12,596 nucleotides of DNA from Gloeopeniophorella convolvens (taxonomy: Eukaryota; Basidiomycota; Agaricomycetes; Russulales), in assembly GCA_022496205.1 (NCBI GenBank), contig WTXD01000317.1:1-12596 (forward strand), in the 5' to 3' direction. Under the pieces are notes generated by a model. The model saw only the letters and a list, made by a program, of their open reading frames with translations. It had not been told where the DNA came from and did not search any database. The translations under genes were made by a program, and so were the position numbers. Shown one piece after another: positions 1-6,592 of this stretch. Numbering within the stretch: the stretch's first letter is position 1; every line of letters begins with the position of its first letter.

Positions 1-2
1 GA

Positions 3-904
3 GCCGTCTTCAGCACCGATGTACTAGTACGACTCTCCTATGCCGAGAATGCAATCAGAGTTCCCCTTTACATCCGAAGTGCACATAAAAGGATCGACGA
101 CAAAGCCTGGTCGATAGCGGGGCCACCGACAATATCATCGACTGGAAGGTCGTAAAACAACACGGCCTTCAAGTCAAACGACTTCTTCATCCCCGTATCA
201 TCCGAAACGCGGACGGAACCCGAAATCGATCCGGTGATATTACGCACTACACCGAATTCGACGTATCAGCTGGAGGAAAATCACATTCCCAGCGCTTCTA
301 CATTTCTAGCATCGGAGGAGAACGCATCATCCTCGGATTTCCCTGGCTACGATTGTTCCAACCCCCGATTCTATGGGGGGAACGCCGAGTAGCCGATAAC
401 TTTCATCCTATCACCCTCTCCACGTCAGATGCATCTTCATGGAAACCTACACCGACGATGTTCAGAGCAGGAGCATGCGTATCAAATATCCGTTCCCTGA
501 GAGAATGGGAAGAGGAGGCACGCTCCCACTTACGACTCTACCTTGCGGGAGTAGAACCCCTGGATATAGAGCCAGGCGACGAAATCTATTTCGGCTCTCC
601 GCCAGAACTTGTTGACGAGGTTCGCCTCTTCCGAGTTACCCAGGCGCAGCAGCTTGCGGAAGCCGCTATAGACCCGAACAAAGTCGAGACCGATCCCATT
701 CCCCCACATTTCCGACGCTTCCACAAGGTGTTTAGCGAGGAAGCGGCGCAGAGATTCCCTGAGTCAAGGCCATGGGATCATCCCATTGACCTAAAGGAAG
801 ATGCGCCAACCTCACTCCCTTGTAAAATATACCCACTCTCCCCCTCCGAACAGACGGCTCTTGAGTCCTTCTTAGACGAACATCTGAAGAAGGGGTATAT
901 TTGA
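3..904 (+). pseudogene. Family A pol, part 1: aspartic protease and start of RT (frameshift and stop)
   Basis: The retropepsin reads VDSGATDNIID from about 110 (Asp-Ser-Gly-Ala at 113..124) and has the flap-side motif IILGFPW at 326..346. It would cleave the Gag-Pol polyprotein. Upstream of 107 the plausible protein frame (IRVPLYIRS, open from base 3) is one register away. The join at 105..109 implies loss of one C just before the catalytic motif, so the frameshift is inferred rather than seen. A linker and the N-terminal RT segment follow (WDHPIDLKEDAP, then the KIYPLSP region typical of gypsy RT). TGA at 902..904 interrupts the motif GYI-x-PSNSPYASPFFFV, where the family has Arg or a similar residue. 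A CGA to TGA change explains it and the same frame continues beyond. Confidence 0.88.
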
Positions 905-2127
905 CCATCGAATTCACCATACGCCTCTCCCTTCTTCTTTGTTAAAAAGAAGGATGGAAAACTTCGACCGGTGCAGGACTACCGACAGCTAAACACCTAC
1001 ACCGTGAAAAACCACTATCCCCTCCCGCTCATAGAGGAGATACTTCATAAACTCCAGACCGCCCGACTCTACACCAAGTTCGACGTACGATGGGGATATA
1101 ACAATATCCGTATCAAAGAAGGCGACCAATGGAAAGCAGCGTTCAAAACGAACCGCGGCTTCTTCGAACCCATGGTCATGTACTTCGGACTCACGAACTC
1201 CCCATCCACGTTCCAGACCATGATGAACGAGTTGTTCAAAGACGAGATCGACTCAGGTCTTGTGTTCATCTACATGGACGATATCCTTATCGCGACCCCC
1301 GACGACATCAATCTTCACAGGAGCATGGTTGAACGAGTTCTCCAGAAACTCCTCGACAACGACCTTTACCTAAAACCGGAGAAATGCACCTTCGAGAGCA
1401 CGAAGGTGGACTACCTTGGCATGATCCTAAACGGCAACCAGATCGAGATGGACCCCGTAAAGCTCGACGGTATCAGGAACTGGCCCGTTCCAAAAACCGT
1501 TAAGCAGGTACGAGCGTTCCTTGGGTTCGGGAACTTCTATCGCCGTTTCATTAGGGACTTCGGTAAGATCGCACGACCTTTGAATACGCTTACGAAAAAC
1601 GATACCCCGTTCCTTTGGACTGATGAATGCCAGACCGCTTACAAACGACTCAAGGACGCGTTCTTATCGAACCCTGTACTCATTCACGTCGATCACGATA
1701 AACCGTTCTTCCTTGAAACAGACGCTTCATCTTTCGCTTGTGGTGCAGTACTTTCTCAAAAGGGTGTCGATGGACGACGACACCCTATTGCATACTATTC
1801 CCACTCTTTCGCTCCAGTCGAACAACGATACGATGTGTACGATCGCGAACTCTTAGCTATCATCAAGGCGCTGAAGGAATGGCGCCATTACTTAGCAGGA
1901 GCCAAATACCCTATTACGATACTCACGGACCATCGTAACTTATTATTCTTTAAGGACACTCGAAAGGTTTCGCATCGCCAGTCGCGGTGGCACGAAGACC
2001 TTGCTGAATTCCACTACGTTATCCAACACGTCCCTGGCAAACAGAATACCCCTGCCGACGCCCTCTCCCGACGACCCGATCACGACGATGGCTCTATCGA
2101 GCACGAGGAGATAGCCATACTTCCCCC
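905..2127 (+). pseudogene. Family A pol, part 2: reverse transcriptase and RNase H
   Basis: This continues the frame of the protease segment after the TGA at 902. RT copies the element RNA into cDNA. Visible blocks are FFFVKKKDGKLRPVQDYRQLN, KFDVRWGYNNI, YFGLTNSPSTFQ and the catalytic YMDD at 1271..1282. The RNase H domain, which removes the RNA strand, keeps its acidic residues: Asp in ETDAS (1721), Glu in DRELLAI (1847), Asp in LTDHRN (1928) and Asp in PADALSRR (2057). Catalytic residues are preserved, so the damage looks recent. The frame is lost at a run of five C (2123..2127). The integrase frame resumes at 2128 in another register, which fits loss of one C. The downstream 80 or so codons of the original frame, ending at 2365, are an out-of-frame tail and not real protein. 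Confidence 0.92.
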
Positions 2128-2507
2128 GACGTCTTCGTTAACTCGACATTCCTCACAGGAACACCGTCGCTCGAAGACCGTGTCCGAGTCGCCCAACTAT
2201 GGGGTGATAAGACAAGGGCGCCGACTGGATGTACGAAACAGTCTGACGGATGGTGGCGCACCGAGAAGGGCCAACTCTGGATACCAGCTGACACTGACGA
2301 AACACTCAGACGCGATATCGTTCGCGCCCATCATGACACCCCCTCCGCCGGACATCCCGGTATAACGAATACCCAGGAGCTGATAAGACGCCAGTGGGAC
2401 TGGCCAGGTCTTAACGAGTTCGTCAAGAGCTACGTTAATGGATGCGCTGACTGTCAGGCGTTGAAAGTCCGAACCAATAGGCAGAAACCGGAGCTCATGC
2501 CGATCTA
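2128..2507 (+). pseudogene. Family A pol, part 3: integrase zinc-binding N-terminus, cut by LTR insertion
   Basis: The frame starting at GAC 2128 is open and encodes the RNase H/integrase connector and the H2C2 zinc domain of integrase. His codons are at 2329/2332 and 2353 (HHDTPSAGHPG) and the Cys pair at 2443..2454 (CADC). The zinc domain helps integrase multimerise on LTR ends. The coding frame stops at ATCTA (2503..2507), where the family B LTR is inserted. It resumes after the LTR at 3162 in the register expected for a 659 bp insertion plus duplication. No start codon of its own; it is an internal polyprotein segment. Confidence 0.9.
2503..2507. repeat. Target site duplication ATCTA, left copy
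   Basis: The five bases ATCTA directly precede the TG of the family B LTR. They are repeated directly after its terminal CA at 3162..3166. Removing the LTR and one ATCTA restores the integrase reading frame across the join, which proves insertion into a pre-existing A element. Confidence 0.95.
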
Positions 2508-2585
2508 TGTCACGAACACTAGGGCATCAAGGAGGTCGAACTGCTCAGAACACTAGAGCAAACCCAGCCCTACCAGTAAACACCC

Positions 2586-2612
2586 TACGCGTCGCTCACA
2601 ATGCGACGCGTA
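2586..2612. repeat. 10 bp perfect inverted repeat with paired ACGCGT motifs in B LTR
   Basis: TACGCGTCGC (2586..2595) and GCGACGCGTA (2603..2612) pair perfectly around a 7 base loop. Each arm contains ACGCGT. A related direct repeat TCACAATGCGAC / TCACATTGCGAC starts at 2596 and 2617. The mirrored copy is at 9730..9756. Confidence 0.9.
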
Positions 2613-2957
2613 CCACTCACATTGCGACTACAAGTCGAAATGCATCACGTGACCCTTTACCCCCATTCCTCGCCCTACTCCCTAATGGCCAATTAACCCT
2701 GGAATACCCCCAAGATCCCGGGCTAGGGATCTCTCAGAATGGCCATATCACTCATCCCAAAGTAACCAGAACCTTGATCAAGATGAAACGCTTCACGCGT
2801 CCTCTTTGGGACTCTGATCATCAAGAACTCCATGGGGCCTCAAGCCCCACTCTGCGATGGAATCTAAGAAGCGTATCAGAGAGGAGAGGTTATGGGGAAT
2901 CCCCTCTGGAATCCCCATCAGTAATTAGACCAGATTCGTCTGGGGGGTCTCCAGTAG

Positions 2958-2964
2958 TATATAA
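2958..2964 (+). promoter_or_regulatory. TATA box of family B LTR (TATATAA)
   Basis: TATATAAG lies about 450 bp into the 654 bp LTR, a reasonable U3 position. Transcription would be expected to start some 25 to 40 bp downstream, marking the U3/R border near 2990 to 3005. The mirrored copy in the right element is at 9378..9384 on the minus strand. The role is inferred from motif and position. Confidence 0.6.
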
Positions 2965-3161
2965 GACCCCCATGTATCGCCCAGTGGTCCTCAGACTGTC
3001 CATCTGTGGCACTCTCATCTGTACCTAGCACTGCAATCTAGCACTGTTAGTGTGTTCCCTCTCCGCTCCTGCTATCGCAGCTCATCTTCTGCTCTACCCC
3101 CTTGACGCTCTCCAAATACTTGCTATCCTCTCTGCGCGCACTCCGCGAGTGAGTCCTGACA

Positions 3162-4280
3162 ATCTATGCCGACCCGGATGCCGGACCTTTCCAGACAGTA
3201 TCCATGGACTTTATCGTCAAACTCCCGATGTCCCGCGGCTTTGACTCGATTCTAGTGGTCGTTGACCACGACTGCACGAAAGGGGCAGTATTCATACCCT
3301 GCAGTGAAACGATCACCGCCGAAGGAGTGGCGAAACTCTACCTGGATAACATCTACCGCCGCTTTGGACTACCTCGCCGCATCATCTCTGACCGTGACCC
3401 TCGCTTCGCATCCTCTTTCACTCGCGAACTATGCCGACGTCTCGGCATTAGCCAAAACATTTCGACGGCCTACCATCCCCAAACTGACGGACAGACCGAG
3501 CGCGTTAACCAACAGCTCGAACAGTACCTCAGGTTTTGGGTAAACAGCAGGCAAGATGACTGGGCTGACTGGCTTCCCTTCGCCGAATTCTCGCATAACT
3601 CCTGGAAGAGCTCTGCGACGAAGCTATCCCCATTCGAAACCCTGATGGGTTATCGCCCTCACTCTGATTGGCCGATAGGAACGGCCTCATCTATACCCCG
3701 AATCACTGATAGACTTGAACTGCTGCGCAGTCACCACCTCGCCGCGCGAGAAGCCCTAGAATGGACAGCCGACATGATGAAGCGGAAGGCAGGAGGTCAG
3801 CTGCCTACGATGGAAGAAGGGGACCTTGTGTGGCTCGAGGGGACTCACCTACCAACAGCATATCCAACGCTGAAACTGGCCCCTCGACGCCACGGTCCGT
3901 TCCGTATTATACGGAAATTATCCCCCGTGACGTTCCAGCTGGAACTCCCTCCATCGATGAAGATCCATGATATGTTTCACGTGTCCCGTCTTCTCCCTTA
4001 TCGTGAGACACGAGAACACGGTAAGAACTTCCCCTGTCCACCACCTGATCTTATCGAAGGGGAAGAGGAATACGAAGTGGAATCCATCAGGAACTCTCGA
4101 TTCTTCCGCCGACAGCTGCAGTACCTCGTGAAATGGAAGGGCTACCCAGACTCCGATAACGAGTGGGTCGCAGCTTCTGACACCAATGCGGACGACCTGG
4201 TGACCGCGTACCACATGGAACACCCGGACGCCCCAGGACCGACATCCGATGCTGCATCTAAGCGCCGAGGTCGACGCTGA
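3162..4280 (+). pseudogene. Family A pol, part 4: integrase catalytic core, GPY/F region and chromodomain
   Basis: The frame resumes after the solo LTR and runs to TGA 4278..4280. The integrase core has the D,D35E triad: Asp in SMDFIVKLP (3207..3209), Asp in IISDRDPRF (3390..3392) and Glu in TDGQTERVN (3498..3500), with exactly 35 residues between the last two. It would insert cDNA into chromosomes. A GPF-type motif (RRHGPFRII) follows near 3885. The C-terminal chromodomain, about 4063 to 4230 (EYEVESI, YLVKWKGYPDSDNEW), is the module that directs chromoviruses to modified chromatin. The basic tail SKRRGRR ends the protein. An ATG at 3204 is internal and no natural start. The segment is undamaged but cut off from the rest of pol by the LTR. 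Confidence 0.93.
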
Positions 4281-4282
4281 CT

Positions 4283-4298
4283 ATAAGAGGAGGGTAAT
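4283..4298 (+). other. Polypurine-tract-like sequence directly after family A pol
   Basis: ATAAGAGGAGGGTAAT begins two bases after the pol stop. It closely resembles the genuine PPT that precedes the family B 3' LTR (ATAAAGAGGGGATAAT), yet here no LTR follows; an accessory ORF does. The mirrored copy is at 8044..8059. It could be a second plus-strand primer or the relic of an ancestral element end. Confidence 0.6.
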
Positions 4299-4311
4299 TT
4301 CCATCCTCCTC
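4287..4311. repeat. Hairpin in the gap between pol and accessory ORF
   Basis: GAGGAGG (4287..4293) and CCTCCTC (4305..4311) form a 7 bp stem with an 11 base loop. It overlaps the purine tract. The rest of the 107 bp gap to the next ATG is C/T rich, like many fungal leaders, but no clear TATA box stands upstream except the weak CTATAA at 4281. Confidence 0.5.
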
Positions 4312-4387
4312 CTCAGCGACTTCAGTCACTCTAGCGATCACAACGTTCTATTCCACCTCTTACCCATCTCCACTCCCTACTCCTACC

Positions 4388-5749
4388 ATGTCTCCCGTTC
4401 CTACCAACACTTCCTCCGTCTCCTCCATCGAATCATCCTCTCCGGCTCCTCGCCCCATCCCGAACATCGAATACCTCTGCACCGACACAGACTCTATCGC
4501 CAGCTCGCGTGCGCCGACGCCCCCTACCTTCTTTGAAGAAACCATCATGACGACCGAGGGGGTACGCATTCCGATACCCGTTCCCATCCGCACAGCATCA
4601 GTCAGCGACATCGCTCCTTCGAGTCCGAAGGTAGAACCCGTCACTGTAGAGGCGGAACCAGCGAACCCTCGGGTCGAAGGAGCGGCCACCATTCTCGCAC
4701 AGTTTGTTCCCGCTTCCACCTTGCCGAGGAACGGCACACCTGTTGGACCTACTCACGTCGTTGTCGGAAACACAATCATAGACCTGGACGAAGAAGAAAG
4801 CGAGAGAAAGCGCGTCAAAGGACGCAACCAGGATTATCTCGATCATCTCATCACCGCGACGTTCGAGAATACGGAGTTCAACTGGGATTTGAAGTCGGTT
4901 CGTCTAACCGACATAAAAGCCCAGTTGTCCAAACGGTTCTACGAACGGATCGACGACTGCTCCTCGGAGCGCTAGTACGCCCTAACGACGGACTATCGGA
5001 AAGGCATGATTGCGGAGCTCAGCGAGGAGCTCATGATGGTCCTTACTCGGCTAGCGGACAACGCCTACCAGGCGCTTCGACTGAAGAACCCCCGACTCCC
5101 TCGCGACCTTCTTGCAGAAGGATTCTTTCGGAACGACCAGCACACGATCACGTCCGAAACCATTCGTTCGAAGTACGACGGCCGACTCATCATTGCACCC
5201 TGGGTGAGAAAGGTCACTGACGCACCCTGCCCATTCATGGTAGCGGTGGAGGACGAGTATGACGAGATGGATACGTGCATCGAACTTTACGCCACACCCA
5301 TCCGCCATAAGAAGCCCGACCACCTCGCCCTGGAAACCGAAGACCGTCTCATGGCGCAGGACAACCACCTTCTCGGCATCATCCGCGACCTGTGGGACGA
5401 CGGACTCACTGCCGACGCATTCCGCCTAGGACAGGAGATGCGTAAACGGAAGCGTGTCCAGTACGACATCGACGCCCTCGAGAGGAAGCACGCGGATGCT
5501 AACATGCGGATTCTCCAAATCTGACGGCGACTCGAGGCATCCTGTCTCGAGTCCCGCGTGCAGGCGGTCCACAACGCGCGGCAGCACTCAGTCAACCGCG
5601 TCACGCCCCTTATGCATCACTGGTCGAGCCGAATTTGGGCGGAAGAGGAGACGATATTAGCCAGACGCCTTGCGAGAGAGGGGCCGGCCGAGAGACCCGA
5701 AGGTACGAGCGATCACGATGTGGACTTCGGTACGCAGAACCAGGATTGA
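4388..5749 (+). pseudogene. Family A accessory ORF after pol, left copy (two internal stops)
   Basis: One reading frame runs 4388..5749 (453 codons before the TGA at 5747) and is broken by TAG 4973..4975 and TGA 5522..5524. I do not recognise the family. Residues 1 to about 125 are rich in Ser, Pro and Thr and probably disordered. Residues 130..137 read IIDLDEEE, like a SUMO-interacting motif, followed by basic SERKRVKGR. The middle part looks globular. Residues near 330 to 430 are charged and probably helical (MRKRKRVQYDIDALERKHAD), possibly a coiled coil. There is no signal peptide, membrane segment or CCHC knuckle, so it resembles neither Env nor Gag nucleocapsid. The start context CTACCATG is good. 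The right copy has CGA at the 5522 codon, so that stop is new; TAG is in both copies. Confidence 0.75.
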
Positions 5750-5765
5750 AGTCGGGGCGACTTCA
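5747..5765. repeat. Hairpin at the accessory ORF stop codon
   Basis: TGAAGTC (5747..5753, starting with the stop codon) and GACTTCA (5759..5765) make a perfect 7 bp stem with a GGGGC loop, just ahead of the 3' PPT. The mirrored copy is at 6577..6595. Confidence 0.7.
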
Positions 5766-5770
5766 GACGT

Positions 5771-5783
5771 AAGAGGGACGCAA
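5771..5783 (+). other. 3' polypurine tract of family A, left copy
   Basis: AAGAGGGACGCAA sits directly before the TGTCAC start of the LTR. This is where the RNase-H-resistant purine primer for plus-strand DNA is expected. Confidence 0.75.
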
Positions 5784-6335
5784 TGTCACAACTTGTACGA
5801 TACTACGATACGTTTTTCTTTTTCTTCCTTATCTCCGCTGTACGATACGAGTTCCGTTCCGACTCCATGACTCGGGGACGCTTATCTTTCATTCGTCATA
5901 CGACTCCTCCATACTTCTTGATGCGCCCCTTATGCCATTGGATTTCTTACTGTACTTCTACCTAGGAGACCCACCTTGAGTCCGTTCTGACTCGGTATGA
6001 CTCGATCCTAGGACATTATGTAAACCGCTCTCTTGTAGTACTTAAGGCGTAGTAGTTGTACTCTAAGGCCTTAAGCCTGTTCTCCTTTGTCAATCGACGA
6101 GGTTACCAGGGATTCCGCGTGAGGGACTTGTCTGCCCAAGTATCGCGAGGTTTCCAGTCTTTGACTTCTACATACCGGAGGCCGATTGCCTCCATTCGAA
6201 GACATCACGTCTTACCCAGGATCTCGTGCACATTCGCGTGCACCATCGAGGACCGGCTCACATCGAGACCGACTTACCGAACCTCGCTCGTCTCAGCCCT
6301 CGCCAGCTCCGCTCGCGCCGGCTCAGGCCGTGACA
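5784..6335 (+). repeat. Complete 3' LTR of family A, left copy (552 bp)
   Basis: It begins TGTCACAACTT right after the purine tract and ends GGCCGTGACA, giving 6 bp inverted ends TGTCAC/GTGACA, the same style as family B. Bases 5784..6006 are repeated inverted at 6336..6558; 6007..6335 occur once in this window. Three TGACTCG motifs stand at 5868, 5988 and 5998. Hairpins in the unique part are CTTAAGGC/GCCTTAAG (6041..6048, 6068..6075), GGAGGC/GCCTCC (6177..6193) and GTGCAC/GTGCAC (6226..6243). TTATGTAAA at 6014 is a weak TATA candidate. Short open frames here (for example 6056..6412) cross the element border and are not genes. The 3' end is inferred from the inverted ends and the junction; no second full A LTR is present for comparison. 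Confidence 0.82.
5868..6003. promoter_or_regulatory. Cluster of three TGACTCG motifs in family A LTR U3
   Basis: TGACTCG occurs at 5868..5874, 5988..5994 and 5998..6004, the last two exactly 10 bp apart. TGACTC is the core site of Gcn4/CPC1-type bZIP activators of fungal amino-acid starvation responses. The regulatory role is inferred from the motif only. Confidence 0.35.
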
Positions 6336-6340
6336 ATCGA
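6336..6340. repeat. Candidate target site duplication (ATCGA) of the left A copy
   Basis: These bases follow the terminal CA of the left A LTR. Family B makes 5 bp duplications here, so the partner ATCGA is predicted just upstream of the left A element's 5' LTR, outside this window. It cannot be confirmed from the window. Confidence 0.4.
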
Positions 6341-6558
6341 GTCATACCGAGTCAGAACGGACTCAAGGTGGGTCTCCTAGGTAGAAGTACAGTAAGAAAT
6401 CCAATGGCATAAGGGGCGCGTCAAGAAGTATGGAGGAGTCGTATGACGAATGAAAGATAAGCGTCCCCGAGTCATGGAGTCGGAACGGAACTCGTATCGT
6501 ACAGCGGAGATAAGGAAGAAAAAGAAAAACGTATCGTAGTATCGTACAAGTTGTGACA
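6336..6558 (-). repeat. Truncated 3' LTR of family A, right copy (223 of 552 bp)
   Basis: On the minus strand this starts TGTCACAACTT at 6558 and is collinear with 5784..6006. It stops at 6336 where the left element's terminal GTGACA abuts. The first five bases after the junction, ATCGA (6336..6340), are the candidate target duplication of the left element. The one difference from the left LTR is C versus T (6420 versus 5922). Confidence 0.9.
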
Positions 6559-6571
6559 TTGCGTCCCTCTT
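6559..6571 (-). other. 3' polypurine tract of family A, right copy
   Basis: It is the mirror of 5771..5783 and identical (AAGAGGGACGCAA on the minus strand), directly before the LTR start at 6558. Confidence 0.75.
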
Positions 6572-6592
6572 ACGTCTGAAGTCGCCCCGACT

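Larger units (their letters stand above)
2508..3161 (+). mobile_element. Solo LTR of family B (654 bp) inserted in family A integrase
   Basis: It starts TGTCACGAAC and ends GAGTCCTGACA, giving the inverted ends TGTCA/TGACA, and is flanked by ATCTA duplications. It corresponds to the LTR at 9181..9834 of the family B element on the right (overlapping frames translate identically, and the stretches I aligned match). No B internal sequence remains here, so it is a solo LTR, normally formed by recombination between the two LTRs of a full element. Inside are a TATATAA box, three ACGCGT motifs, several perfect G/C hairpins, and a CTAGCACTG direct repeat at 3025..3033 and 3038..3046 in the probable R/U5 part. 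A 173-codon open frame from 2507 to 3028 is the tail also fused to B pol on the right; no independent function is evident. Confidence 0.95.
2507..6006 (+). repeat. Left arm of 3.5 kb inverted repeat
   Basis: Each position x pairs with 12342-x in the right arm. The arm covers the solo B LTR, A integrase and chromodomain, the accessory ORF and 223 bp of the A LTR. Two mismatches were found, at 5522 and 5922 (T here, C opposite). I compared translated frames throughout and the bases by eye at several places, so a few more silent differences could exist. Confidence 0.93.
1..6335 (+). mobile_element. Family A Ty3/gypsy chromovirus, left copy (5' part outside window)
   Basis: Order on the plus strand is protease, reverse transcriptase, RNase H, integrase and chromodomain, then an accessory ORF, a purine tract and a 3' LTR. 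RNase H before integrase defines Ty3/gypsy, and the chromodomain defines a chromovirus. Gag and the 5' LTR must lie upstream of base 1. Pol is defective: a -1 shift in the protease, a TGA in RT, a -1 shift after RNase H, and a family B solo LTR inside integrase. The element ends exactly at 6335 (GTGACA), where the inverted second copy begins. Confidence 0.9.

Noticed and set aside
2128..2365. C-terminal extension of the family A RT/RNase H frame up to 2365
   Set aside because: The sense protein continues in another register from 2128; this tail is out of frame after a lost C.
2507..3028. Independent 173-residue gene in the left solo LTR
   Set aside because: Its ATG is created by the last base of the target duplication plus the LTR TG, and the frame is simply the LTR part of B pol.
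4360..4737. Antisense frame of 125 codons opposite the accessory ORF (mirrored at 7605..7982)
   Set aside because: It is the reverse-complement shadow of the Ser/Pro/Thr-rich region, with low-complexity Val/Gly/Met content and no recognisable features.
5051..5368. Antisense 105-codon frames around 5051..5604 and their mirrors at 6738..7291
   Set aside because: They are shadows of the GC-rich accessory ORF on the opposite strand, without motifs or context of their own.
2507..6006. Arm length of exactly 3500 bp as a sign of an artificial construct
   Set aside because: The two ends have independent biological causes (B LTR junction and A LTR junction), so the round number is a coincidence.
6007..6335. 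Spacer as a separate inserted element (TGTCACGG read on the minus strand from 6335 looks like an LTR start)
   Set aside because: The same bases are the inverted terminal GTGACA of the left A LTR; no matching second end or duplication exists inside the spacer.
6056..6412. Open frames of 118 and 64 codons in the spacer, with a Ser/Arg/Pro-rich Gag-like look
   Set aside because: They cross the 6335/6336 element junction and lie in the R/U5 part of the A LTR, where coding sequence is not expected; compositional bias alone explains them.
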